Part shown: piece after piece, positions 18,429 to 25,697 of the stretch
Numbering within the stretch: the stretch's first letter is position 1
Layout: every line of letters starts with the position of its first letter
Assembly (NCBI GenBank): GCA_963823245.1
Contig: CAWGKQ010000008.1
Location: 850,138-914,137, forward strand
Direction: 5' to 3'
From: JAWVFM01 sp963823245
GTDB lineage: Bacteria; Actinomycetota; Thermoleophilia; Solirubrobacterales; 70-9
DNA: 64,000 nucleotides
Notes under the pieces: generated by a model
The model's input: the letters and a program-made list of their open reading frames with translations, nothing else
Told to the model about the DNA's origin: nothing
Databases searched by the model: none
Program-made: the position numbers and the translations under genes

Positions 18429-20540
18429 TCAGATGGCCACTTGTGATCCGATCATCACGGTGCGATCGCTCGGCAACCGGAATGCCTCGATCGGGCTCGC
18501 GGCGTTACGCGCCATGACGATGAAGAGCTTCTTGCGCAAACGCAGCAACGGCGGGGCGTCGGTCGGCGTGATCGCGATTCGAGAGACGAAGTACGACGCG
18601 TGCTCGAGATCGAGGTTGCGTTCGAGCAGGCCCTCCTTGCGACATAGCGCGAGCAGCTCGGGGACGTCCGGCTGGTCGTGGTAGCCGACCCTGGCGGTCA
18701 CGTGCCAGACCTTGTGCTTCCGGCCGATCCGCTCAACCGTGAACTGCTCGAAGCTCTCGACATGCGGGATGCTGACCGTGTCCACCGAGACGATCACGAC
18801 CTTCTCGTGGAACGTGTTGGTGTACTCGACCTCGGCGCGGAGGGCAAGCGGGGTCGTGTCCTTGCTCGGGTTCAGGAACACGGACACGCCGGGCACGCGG
18901 ACGACCGGAGGGTCCTTCCCGGTGAGCGCGTCGAGGAATTCGGTCAGCGATCCCTCCTTTTCGACCCGCTTGCGCGTGACGGTCACCTGCCCGCGTCGCC
19001 AGTTGACCATCACGGCCCACAGGACAAGCGCGATCGCCAGCGAGAGCCATGCGCCGTGCTCGATCTTGGCGATGTTGGCGGCGAAGAAGGACACCTCGAC
19101 CGTCAGGAACAGCACCGCGATGGGGACGAGCCTCCGCTTCGTCGTGCCCCAGATGAACCGGGCGACCGCCAGGAACAGCACCGTGTTGAGGATGAAGGTT
19201 CCTGTGACCGCGACGCCGTAGATGTCGCCCAGCTTGTCGGCGGATTGGAACACGAGCGTCAGCGCCACCACGCCGATGCATAGCCCCCAGTTGACGATCG
19301 GCACGTAGATCTGGCCCTCCATCCTGGACGGGTGGAGGATCTTGAGACGGGGGAGGAAGCCGAGCTGGACCGCCTGCCTCGCGACCGAGAACGAGCCCGA
19401 GATCGCCGCCTGGGAGGCGATGATCGTCGCCGCGGTCGCCAGGAAGAGCATCGGGTACTGAGCCCAGCCCGGCACCATCAGGTAGAACGGGTTGACCACC
19501 GTGCTGGGGTCATGCTGGATCAGGACCGCCTGCCCAAGGTAGTTCAGCATCAGGGCGGGCAGGGCCACGGCAAACCAGCCGAGCCGGATCGGGGCGGCGC
19601 CGAAGTGCCCCCGATCCGCGTACAGGGCTTCGGCGCCGGTCACGGCGAGGACGACGCCGCCGAGCGTCAGAAAGCCTGCGGCGCCGTTGTCGACGAGGAA
19701 TCGCGCCCCCCACGTAGGCGACAGCCCCTGGAGCACGGCCGGGTCCTTCGCCACCTGGTTGAGCCCCAGGAGCCCGATCGCGACGAACCACACGAGGATC
19801 ACGGGCCCGAACAGCCATCCGATGGCGCCCGATCCGCGCCGCTGGAGAAAGAACAGCCCGATCAGGACGACGACGGACAGCGGCACGACCAGGTGCGCCA
19901 GGCCCGGCTCGGCGACCTTCAGTCCCTGGAGCGAGCCGAGGACGGAGATCGCGGGCGTGATGATTCCGTCGCCGAAGAAGAGTGCCGCCCCGAAGATGCC
20001 GAGCGTCACCAGCGCCACTCGGTACGCGACCTTGTGGCGCTGGAGCAGTGCCGCCAGCGCCATGATGCCCCCGTCGCCTCGGTTGTGGGCGCGCATGATG
20101 AAGCCGGCGTACTTGACCGAGACGACGATCATCAACGACCAGAAGATCAGCGAGACGACGCCGTAGACGCCGGCGGGCGTGGTGTGCGCCGCGGCCCGAT
20201 GGGCGGTGAAGATGACCTGCTCGGTGTAGAGCGGGCTGGTGCCGATGTCGCCGTAGACGACACCGAGCGCGCCGAGCGCGAGGACGGCCCGGCCGGCATC
20301 CGCAAGCACGTCTCGGTCGGCATCCTCAAGGGCCTCGAAGCGCTTCCGAACGGCCTTGGAGTCCTCCTCCTTCGCGCTGGGGGTCGGAGGCGCGAAGTAA
20401 CCGAGCTTGTGCGCCGCCTCGTGGAAGCTCCGCCGCCTTACCCCGCGGCCCTTGCCATCGGCGCCGGTGGGCGCCGTGGCACCGACCTTGTGCGCCGCCT
20501 CGTGGAGGCTGCGTTTACGCGGGGGGCCGCTGTCGCTCAC
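18429..20540 (-). CDS. kup: Kup-family low-affinity potassium transporter
   Basis: A proton-coupled K+ importer of about 703 residues. The membrane core begins ALGALGVVYGDIGTSPLY, the family signature, and continues through FGDGIITPAISVLGSLQGL, VVLAVTGAEALYADRGHFG and IASQAAISGSFSVARQAVQL, with about 12 hydrophobic segments. A soluble C-terminal domain of about 200 residues follows. The N-terminus is unusual: about 70 cytoplasmic residues carrying two copies of an RKRS-HEAAHK-G motif. A GTG at 20540 (VSDSGPPRK) is chosen; a TTG at 20606 would add 22 residues. Neither start has a clear ribosome site. It lies downstream of the RNase P terminator. Confidence 0.9.
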   Translation of the reverse strand: MSDSGPPRKRSLHEAAHKVGATAPTGADGKGRGVRRRSFHEAAHKLGYFAPPTPSAKEEDSKAVRKRFEALEDADRDVLADAGRAVLALGALGVVYGDIGTSPLYTEQVIFTAHRAAAHTTPAGVYGVVSLIFWSLMIVVSVKYAGFIMRAHNRGDGGIMALAALLQRHKVAYRVALVTLGIFGAALFFGDGIITPAISVLGSLQGLKVAEPGLAHLVVPLSVVVLIGLFFLQRRGSGAIGWLFGPVILVWFVAIGLLGLNQVAKDPAVLQGLSPTWGARFLVDNGAAGFLTLGGVVLAVTGAEALYADRGHFGAAPIRLGWFAVALPALMLNYLGQAVLIQHDPSTVVNPFYLMVPGWAQYPMLFLATAATIIASQAAISGSFSVARQAVQLGFLPRLKILHPSRMEGQIYVPIVNWGLCIGVVALTLVFQSADKLGDIYGVAVTGTFILNTVLFLAVARFIWGTTKRRLVPIAVLFLTVEVSFFAANIAKIEHGAWLSLAIALVLWAVMVNWRRGQVTVTRKRVEKEGSLTEFLDALTGKDPPVVRVPGVSVFLNPSKDTTPLALRAEVEYTNTFHEKVVIVSVDTVSIPHVESFEQFTVERIGRKHKVWHVTARVGYHDQPDVPELLALCRKEGLLERNLDLEHASYFVSRIAITPTDAPPLLRLRKKLFIVMARNAASPIEAFRLPSDRTVMIGSQVAI
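20392..20516 (-). repeat. Duplicated HEAAHK motif encoded at the Kup N-terminus
   Basis: The N-terminal extension of Kup contains RKRSLHEAAHKVGATAP and, about 30 residues later, RRRSFHEAAHKLGYFAP. The DNA of the two copies is nearly the same over about 25 bases (the GTGCGCCGCCTCGTGGA stretch is shared on the plus strand), indicating a recent internal duplication. No function is known to me. Confidence 0.7.
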
Positions 20541-20608
20541 GCCGGTACTGATACTGATGAAACCGTCGGAGGGGCCGAGCGCTCGCCGAGCGTAATGCGC
20601 GCGCAATA

Positions 20609-20637
20609 GAGAAACCCCGCGTCAGCGGGGCTTCTCC
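20609..20637 (-). terminator. Rho-independent terminator of rnpB
   Basis: On the minus strand, GCCCCGC, TGAC loop, GCGGGGT and then TTCTC follow the 3' end of the RNase P RNA. This is a perfect GC stem with a short T-rich tail. Confidence 0.7.
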
Positions 20638-20640
20638 TTA

Positions 20641-20970
20641 GCGAGCCTGTAAGCCGGATCCTGTCTGGCGCAGCCATCCATCTGTGCGGCCTACCTGGAC
20701 CTCGCCGAGCCGGGTCGACGGTCCTGCTTGGCCTTGCACCGGGCGGGGTTTGCCCTGACGCGTCGCGTCACCGCGACGCCGGTGCGCTCTTACCGCACCA
20801 TTTCAACCTTGCCTGTACGCCGCTCAGCTGAGGCGGCGCCATCGGCGGTGTCGTTTCTGTGGCACTTTCCCGCGGGTTTCCCCGGGTCGGCGTTACCGAC
20901 CGCCCTTGCCCTGTGGTGTCCGGACTTTCCTCGAGGGGTGTTGTCACCTCCCGCGACTGCGTGGCCCGCG
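20641..20970 (-). ncRNA. rnpB: RNase P RNA, bacterial class A
   Basis: The catalytic RNA that trims tRNA 5' leaders. On the minus strand the universal core blocks are present in order: GAGGAAAGTCCGGACACCAC and AGGGCAAGG (CR I), TGGTGCGGTAAGAGCGCACC (CR III), and GATCCGGCTTACAGGCTCGC at the 3' end (CR V). The P1 helix can pair GCGGGCC at the 5' end with GGCTCGC at the 3' end, which sets the limits at about 20970 and 20641. Length is about 330 nt. A terminator follows. Confidence 0.95.
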
Positions 20971-21060
20971 ACATCAAGTGTAGGCGCCCCGCGCTGTTCG
21001 TTGATTGGTTTCACCCCCCATGAGGGGTACAACCCGTCAATGAGCGCAGGGCGCCGGCCG

Positions 21061-21264
21061 CTAGGAGAGCTCGGATCCGCAGGCCCGGCACTCGCCGGAG
21101 GCCTCGACTCGCTCGCCGCAGACGAGGCAGGCCGCGAACCCGCGCAGGCGCCGGCTCTCGACCGCCGCGATCACGGCGTCCTCGAGCGTTCGGGCGCGCC
21201 CGCCTGCCGCGTCGGGCGGGAACAGTCGCACCGGAGTGACTGGCGTGGCGACCGCCGTCGTCAC
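21061..21264 (-). CDS. Small zinc-ribbon protein downstream of lexA
   Basis: A 67-residue protein ending in ACLVCGERVEASGECRACGS, two CxxC knuckles that should bind one zinc ion. The first half is helical (TLEDAVIAAVESRRLR). The ATG overlaps the lexA stop by 4 bases (ATGA), so it is translated with LexA and should be induced in the SOS response. I do not recognise a characterised homologue. It could bind nucleic acid or another protein. Confidence 0.7.
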   Translation of the reverse strand: MTTAVATPVTPVRLFPPDAAGGRARTLEDAVIAAVESRRLRGFAACLVCGERVEASGECRACGSELS

Positions 21265-21872
21265 TTGAGGCTCCTGAAGACGCCGACGACGATGCCGAGG
21301 ACCTTCGCGTTCTTGGTGCGGATCGGCTTGAAGGCCTTGTTCTCGGGCTGGAGCCGTACCCGGCCGTTCTCGCGGAAGAAGCGCTTCACCGTCGCCTCCT
21401 CGCCGACGAGCGCGACGACGATCTCGCCGTTGGACGCCGTGTCCTCGGACCGGACCACGACGTAGTCACCCGCGAGGATCCCGGCGTCCTTCATCGAGTC
21501 GCCCTTGACGCGCAGGATGAAGTCGCCGTCCTCGCCGCCGATCGCCGCCGGGACCTCGAGGTATTCCTCGACGTTCTCCTCGGCGAGCATGGGCTCGCCG
21601 GCCGCAACCTCGCCGACGATCGGAAGGCCGCCACCGCGGACCACCCGCTTCGCCTTCTCGACGAGCACCTCGATCGCGCGGGGCTTCGACGGGTCGCGCT
21701 TCAGGAGGCCGATCTTCTCGAGGTTCGCGAGGTGCGCGTGGACGGTCGAGGGCGAGCCGAGGCCCACGGCCTTGCCGATCTCGCGCACCGTCGGGGGATA
21801 GCCATGCCTCGACGCGTAGCGACGGATGTAGTCGAAGATCTCCTTCTGGCGCTTGGTCAGGTCCAGGTCCAT
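21261..21872 (-). CDS. lexA: LexA, SOS repressor
   Basis: The repressor of DNA damage genes, which cleaves itself when RecA filaments form. The 203 residues comprise a winged helix (MDLDLTKRQKEIFDYIRRYA, TVREIGKAVGLGSPSTVHAH), the Ala91-Gly92 cleavage site in GEVAAGEP, and the catalytic Ser126 in VKGDSM and Lys163 in EEATVKR. All required residues are present. A GAAC-N4-GTTC operator upstream indicates autoregulation. It is cotranscribed with a small zinc-ribbon gene. Confidence 0.96.
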   Translation of the reverse strand: MDLDLTKRQKEIFDYIRRYASRHGYPPTVREIGKAVGLGSPSTVHAHLANLEKIGLLKRDPSKPRAIEVLVEKAKRVVRGGGLPIVGEVAAGEPMLAEENVEEYLEVPAAIGGEDGDFILRVKGDSMKDAGILAGDYVVVRSEDTASNGEIVVALVGEEATVKRFFRENGRVRLQPENKAFKPIRTKNAKVLGIVVGVFRSLK

Positions 21873-21913
21873 CTGCTCCTCGTTCCTCTCTCGGTCCTAG
21901 CTTAGCTCCCTAC

Positions 21914-21929
21914 CGGAACACACGTTCGC
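21914..21929. promoter_or_regulatory. LexA (SOS) box
   Basis: CGGAACACACGTTCGC contains GAAC (21916-21919), four bases, GTTC (21924-21927), the Gram-positive type LexA operator, about 45 bases upstream of the lexA start codon at 21872. Confidence 0.85.
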
Positions 21930-21995
21930 AGAGTACGAGGTCCGGCGGACGGATTCAAGCCCCGCGCCCCCACACTAGAATCGACGAGCCCTCAC

Positions 21996-22081
21996 GCGAC
22001 CGTGGCGGAACTGGTAGACGCGCAAGGTTGAGGGCCTTGTGAGCCGTTTGGCTCGTGGAGGTTCGACTCCTCTCGGTCGCA
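21996..22081 (+). tRNA. tRNA-Leu (GAG anticodon)
   Basis: A class II tRNA with a long variable arm. The acceptor stem pairs GCGACCG at the 5' end with CGGTCGC at the 3' end. The D-arm region contains GGTAGACGC, the anticodon stem-loop is CAAGG-TTGAGGG-CCTTG with GAG at positions 34-36, and the T-arm is GGAGGTTCGACTCC. GAG reads CUC/CUU leucine codons. The CCA end is not encoded. Confidence 0.95.
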
Positions 22082-22222
22082 TTTCAAACCGCCTGCTAAT
22101 GCCGGGACTTCGCACGGCGGGCTCCGATCTCCCGGCCTCTGCGTGTGTGAATCGAGGGCCAACAGCGGGCCAATTTATCGGGGTGCTGCATCGACGACCT
22201 GATCTGCGGCGCTCGAACGCGG

Positions 22223-22630
22223 CTACTCCCGCAGCCCGGCGGCTTCGAGGGCGTTGCCCTCGTCGTAGAACTCGCGAATACGCACGATCAACCCCTCCCG
22301 AATCGTGAGCAGCTCGTAATCGGTCGCGCGAACCTCAGCACCACTCACCGCGCCGCGGCCCACCTCAGTTCCGACGACGAGCACCTGATCGCGTCCGCAG
22401 TCGATGATTCGCTGGACCTCGAATCGGTAGTCGTCGAAGCTCTCGAGCCATTCCCTGAGCCGCTGCTCGACGCCCTCGCGGCCACGGTAGGTCGTTCCGT
22501 CTTCGGGAGCGCTCCACTCGACGTCGGGATGGCAGAAGGCCATCGTTCTGGGCATCGCCGCCAACAGCTTCGCCTTGCTCGAAGCCACGGCGTACCAACG
22601 GGTCGCAATCTCCACGTTCTCCTGCGACAT
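22223..22630 (-). CDS. SnoaL-like (NTF2 fold) protein, array copy A
   Basis: A 135-residue protein beginning MSQENVEIATRWYAV and ending EGNALEAAGLRE. The middle (HPDVEWSAPEDGTTYRGREG, WLESFDDYRFEVQRII) matches the SnoaL-like / NTF2 cone fold, which can be enzymatic or ligand binding. It is the last gene of a minus-strand tandem array. Copy B ends only three bases upstream (TAG GCG ATG), and the GGGAG of the preceding gene's last codons would serve as its ribosome site if conserved. No catalytic residues can be assigned. Confidence 0.8.
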   Translation of the reverse strand: MSQENVEIATRWYAVASSKAKLLAAMPRTMAFCHPDVEWSAPEDGTTYRGREGVEQRLREWLESFDDYRFEVQRIIDCGRDQVLVVGTEVGRGAVSGAEVRATDYELLTIREGLIVRIREFYDEGNALEAAGLRE

Positions 22631-22633
22631 CGC

Positions 22634-23038
22634 CTACTCCGAAAGCCCGGCGGCTTCGAGAGCCTCGGGCCTCGACTGAAAGAGCTTTACCCGCTCAGCT
22701 TCGCCGTCGTTGATGGTCCAAAGCTGAAAGGCGGTTGCATCCACATCGACGCCGCTGCCTCGCCCTCGCATGCGGACGCGGTTGACGACGATGACGCGCG
22801 AGTCGTCTACGTCGATGATCTCCTGAGGGTCCCACCGGACCGTGTCCCAGGCCTCCAGGAACGCTGTCCAGAGTTCCAAGACGCCTTGCTTTCCTCTGTA
22901 GATGCCCTTCAGGGGACCGATCGAGTTCGACCAATCCATCTCAAAGTCGTCCCGGACCACCTGCAGCGCCTCATCGATCCGCTTGGCGTTGAACAGATCG
23001 ACGGTCCGGCGAACCAGCTCGACGTTCTCCTGCGACAT
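22634..23038 (-). CDS. SnoaL-like (NTF2 fold) protein, array copy B
   Basis: A 134-residue paralogue, beginning MSQENVELVRRTVDLFNAKR and ending ALEAAGLSE. The core reads DFEMDWSNSIGPLKGIYRGK and WTAFLEAWDTVRWDPQEIID. Its stop is three bases before copy A. It differs from copy A throughout the middle while the two ends are conserved, so the copies are old except at the junctions, or the junctions are under selection. Confidence 0.8.
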   Translation of the reverse strand: MSQENVELVRRTVDLFNAKRIDEALQVVRDDFEMDWSNSIGPLKGIYRGKQGVLELWTAFLEAWDTVRWDPQEIIDVDDSRVIVVNRVRMRGRGSGVDVDATAFQLWTINDGEAERVKLFQSRPEALEAAGLSE

Positions 23039-23041
23039 CGC

Positions 23042-23442
23042 CTATTCCCGCAGCCCGGCGGCTTCGAGGGCTCGATCGAAGTGCCCGTAGGTATCGACGC
23101 GAAGGACCTTGGCGTCCCGTAGGCGCACGACATGCGCCCACCGCAAATCGATTGGGACGCCGCTCCAACACCACGTCCCCACCCGTGGACCTTGACGACG
23201 ACGATCTCGCCTCCGTCCACGATCTCCTCGGCCTTCATGCCGGAGCTGCCGCCGCGCTGAAGGTCGAAGAAGTCATGCCAGAAGCCAACGATCGCATCCG
23301 GCCCGACCACTCTCCTCGGGCCGGGGAAGACGGCTGTGTTGTGCCACTCGGCGTCTGGATCAAGATGCTGGGCGGCGCTTTCGTAATCGCCGTTGCCAAC
23401 CGATTCGATGAACCGACGCACGAGCTCCAGATTCTCGTGCAT
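23042..23442 (-). CDS. SnoaL-like (NTF2 fold) protein, array copy C (one frameshift)
   Basis: Begins MHENLELVRRFIESVGNGDY and runs in frame to GWGRGVGA near 23175. After an indel of one base or two it resumes in another frame as RVDTYGHFDRALEAAGLRE, ending at the expected array junction. The core DPDAEWHNTAVFPGPRRVVG and IVGFWHDFFDL are typical of the family. Restored length is about 133 residues. The break may be a sequence error. Confidence 0.7.
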
Positions 23443-23445
23443 CGC

Positions 23446-23838
23446 CTACTCCCGCAGCCCGGCGGCTTCGAGGGCGTCGCCGACGTTCCAGTAGAGAGCG
23501 AGGCGGACGACCTTGCCGGCCTTCAGCGTAAACACCGATGCAACGTCCGCTCTGACCTCCGCGCCGCTGACCTTCCCGTGCGGCCAGATGTGGTTGAGCA
23601 CGACGACGTTGGGTCCGCTCTCAATGAAGTCGTCGGGCTCAGCACGGAAGTCGTCCCAGGCGTGAAGGGCCGAGACCCATGCGCGACGCATGGCATCGAC
23701 GCCGCGAACGCTCGCCTTCTCAGGCCAATCGACCATCTCGAACGCGACGTCGGGGTCGTACGCGGCGTCGTCCGAAAAATCGCCCTGCGCCCATGCTTCG
23801 TACACGCGTCGCACGATCTCCACGTTCTCCTGCGACAT
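23446..23838 (-). CDS. SnoaL-like (NTF2 fold) protein, array copy D
   Basis: A 130-residue paralogue: MSQENVEIVRRVYEAWAQGD, YDPDVAFEMVDWPEKASVRG, DDFRAEPDDFIESGPNVVVL and GDALEAAGLRE at the end. It is intact. The VYEAWAQGDF opening is the commonest form of this family in Thermoleophilia in my experience. It is three bases upstream of copy C. Confidence 0.8.
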   Translation of the reverse strand: MSQENVEIVRRVYEAWAQGDFSDDAAYDPDVAFEMVDWPEKASVRGVDAMRRAWVSALHAWDDFRAEPDDFIESGPNVVVLNHIWPHGKVSGAEVRADVASVFTLKAGKVVRLALYWNVGDALEAAGLRE

Positions 23839-23841
23839 CGC

Positions 23842-24402
23842 CTACGCCCGCAGCCCGGCGGCTTCGAGGCCCTCGGCTCGGTTCAAGTAGGCCTGCTCGC
23901 GGACGACCCGCCCAGTCGAGAGGGTAAAAAGGTCGGCGTAGTCACTATCGATGGCAGCGCCGCTGCTCAACCCGCTGCTTCTGATGTGACCGATCACCAG
24001 GATGCGGTCACCCAGGTCTCTCAGCTCGTCGGGCTCGTAGCGATAGTCCCCCCATTCGGCGCGGAACTGCTGTTAATAGCGAAGCCGCGCTTCGAGACCG
24101 CGATAGGCGGCCTCCTTGCCAAGTCCCGCCAAACCGATCGGCGGGAAGAACTCCACGTCGCGGTCGTAGTTCGCGAAAGCCACCTTGAGGTCTCCGCGAT
24201 TGACGGCCTCAAACCCCGAGCGCACAAGTCGCGGCAAGATCGCCTGTCGCAGCCGCGATTGCGGAGGCCGCCTCGACCAAACCCGAGCCACCAGAGCCTG
24301 GACGTACGGAACCCGCAGAACGACGCGCTCTTCCAGGCGCCGACTGGAATCAGCCGCCAGTGTCAGACGGTGACGTATCGCCTCCACGTTCTCCTGCGAC
24401 AT
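23842..24402 (-). pseudogene. SnoaL-like array copy E, interrupted by an in-frame TAA
   Basis: Begins MSQENVEAIRHRLTLAADSS, has an insert of about 50 residues relative to its neighbours, then SGFEAVNRGDLKVAFANYDR. A TAA codon at 24073-24075 (codon 110) stops the frame, yet the same frame continues without shift as QQFRAEWGDYRYEPDELRDL to NRAEGLEAAGLRA at the array junction. So a single base change, real or erroneous, separates it from a 186-residue protein. Without readthrough the product lacks the second half of the fold. Confidence 0.65.
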
Positions 24403-24419
24403 CGCCCGCGCAGTATCTC
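24397..24419 (-). repeat. Leader repeat upstream of array copy E
   Basis: Minus-strand GAGATACTGCGCGGGCGATGTCG, the 5' leader plus start of copy E, recurs with a two-base gap upstream of copy F (24940-24960). It marks a duplicated promoter or leader unit. Confidence 0.6.
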
Positions 24420-24510
24420 CGGTCGGCGGCTCGCGGGACCGGCCGAAATGATCGAAGCCCCCGGGGCGACAACAAAGCCTCTAACCCGGCGTTCTCGCGA
24501 GTCGCACGCC

Positions 24511-24918
24511 CTAGTAATGGGCGAGGTGCTCTGAGTCCGGCCAGATGCCGTCACCGGGCATGTCGAGTCGATCCGTCAACGGCTGCCGCCACTCAGGCGT
24601 CTCGGTGGGCTCGCCCCAGTAGTCGGTGACGCGCACCGCCTGCCCGTCCTCCAACTCGCCGATCGTCACGTTCCGGTACAGCCGGCCGTCACCGTAGTCG
24701 CAGGTCCACTCGACCACGACGACATCATCGAGTTGGATACGCCGGCCGACCTCCAGAGTGAGTTCGGGGAAGTTTCCCTCGACGTCGGCGACGAGCTTGC
24801 TGGTGCGCACGATCTCGCCCATCTGCGGCCACTGGCGAACGACGTTCTCGTCCAGGGGCACGCCGAGGATGTACGCCACCCGCGTCGCGCCGTCGGACTC
24901 GTGCTGATTCGCGTTCAC
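24511..24918 (-). CDS. SnoaL-like / nuclear transport factor 2 family protein F
   Basis: A 135-residue protein starting MNANQHESDGATRVAYILGV (ATG, or the GTG before it in frame) with VVVVEWTCDYGDGRLYRNVT and RVTDYWGEPTETPEWR, a SnoaL-like subgroup different from copies A-E and without the MSQENVE start or AAGLRE end. Upstream lies a decayed copy of the A-E start: the leader repeat followed by ATG TCG AAT CGA GGA ATG TGA. This suggests F was inserted behind, or replaced, an older array member. Confidence 0.7.
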   Translation of the reverse strand: MNANQHESDGATRVAYILGVPLDENVVRQWPQMGEIVRTSKLVADVEGNFPELTLEVGRRIQLDDVVVVEWTCDYGDGRLYRNVTIGELEDGQAVRVTDYWGEPTETPEWRQPLTDRLDMPGDGIWPDSEHLAHY

Positions 24919-24939
24919 TTCAGATCACATTCCTCGATT

Positions 24940-24960
24940 CGACATCGCCCGCAGTATCTC
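24940..24960 (-). repeat. Leader repeat upstream of protein F
   Basis: Minus-strand GAGATACTGCGGGCGATGTCG, matching the leader of copy E at 24397-24419 apart from two missing bases. It is followed by a six-codon dead-end frame instead of a SnoaL gene start. Confidence 0.6.
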
Positions 24961-24987
24961 GCGCTGCGTTCTAGCCCTGAGGCGCGG

Positions 24988-25012
24988 CGCCCCGGGGAGG
25001 GCCTCCGGGGCG
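24988..25012. terminator. GC-rich hairpin, possible terminator
   Basis: CGCCCCGG (24988-24995) pairs with CCGGGGCG (25005-25012) around a 9-base loop. It lies between the secreted-protein gene and protein F. There is no T-run, so intrinsic termination is uncertain. Confidence 0.35.
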
Positions 25013-25030
25013 ATCTCGGCCATGGATCAG

Positions 25031-25080
25031 GTTCGTTGTGGGGTTGTGGGTGCTATAGCAACCAATAGGCCACAACGAAC
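25031..25080. repeat. Long perfect inverted repeat with nested palindrome
   Basis: GTTCGTTGTGG (25031-25041) and CCACAACGAAC (25070-25080) are perfect 11-bp inverted arms. Inside are GGTTG / CAACC arms (25042-25046, 25059-25063) and the palindrome TGCTATAGCA (25051-25060). The element sits 83 bases after the stop of the minus-strand secreted protein. It could be a structured transcript end or a regulator site. The sequence is less GC-rich than its surroundings. Confidence 0.55.
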
Positions 25081-25162
25081 GCGAGGAGCCGGCCCGGCCG
25101 CCATCGCCTCCAGGACTCGCGCACGCCTGCTTGTCGGCGCAGTCGGCGCCCTCCGGGCGGAC

Positions 25163-25681
25163 CTACTCGCCCGCGGCCCCGATCCAGCCCTTGAAGCCCG
25201 TCACGTGGCCGTGGTGGGTGCGGGCGGCAAGCACGGCGTAGCGCGCACCGGTGCCGAAGGGTGAGACGGCGGTCCGGAGCCAGAAACTGGCGCCATGCCG
25301 CTTCGCACCGGGATAGAGGTGGTGAAGCCGCGCCAACGACTGGCCGACTCGCAGGTGCCGGTTGGTCTGCCACCTGTGCGAATCAGCGCGCTTGAGAACT
25401 TGGGCGGACCGGCACCGCTGGACTCCGCCTCCGAAATTCGCGAAGACGATCTTCAGTTTGTAGCGGCTCCACTGGATGCCGCACCCACTGAATCCGTGCC
25501 GGCTGGAGGGCCGACCAAAATCGCGGACCGCGTCCGCGAGCGTTTCACCGCTGAGGGGATGGAACCTGCCGATCTGCGTGAGGCCGTAGCGCCCCGGGTC
25601 AAGCGTCAGGCCGGACGCGCTCGGTACCGCGACCGCCGCTGACACGGCGAGAACGAGAACCAGGCCTCCCAACCTCCTCAT
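25163..25681 (-). CDS. Secreted protein of unknown function
   Basis: A 172-residue protein with a clear signal peptide (MRRLGGLVLVLAVSAAVAVP then SASG). The mature part is basic and has GPDP-free, beta-rich sequence such as LTLDPGRYGLTQIGRF, GFSGCGIQWSRYKLKIVFAN and SFWLRTAVSPFGTGARYAVL, with two cysteines. A similar architecture (ALADAVRDFGRPSS...) is common in secreted actinobacterial proteins of unknown role. It starts 16 bases after the sugar transferase stop, so it is probably in the same operon. Confidence 0.65.
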   Translation of the reverse strand: MRRLGGLVLVLAVSAAVAVPSASGLTLDPGRYGLTQIGRFHPLSGETLADAVRDFGRPSSRHGFSGCGIQWSRYKLKIVFANFGGGVQRCRSAQVLKRADSHRWQTNRHLRVGQSLARLHHLYPGAKRHGASFWLRTAVSPFGTGARYAVLAARTHHGHVTGFKGWIGAAGE

Positions 25682-25697
25682 CAGCCGCAGCCTACCC

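Noticed and set aside
20608..21064. Protein-coding frames across the RNase P region
   Set aside because: The sequence is fully explained by RNase P RNA and its terminator. The frames contain RNA core motifs and no protein features.
22081..22222. Integration site or integrase remnant downstream of tRNA-Leu
   Set aside because: The sequence after the tRNA has no repeat of the tRNA 3' end within the window and no integrase motif that I can read. The SnoaL array beside it looks native.
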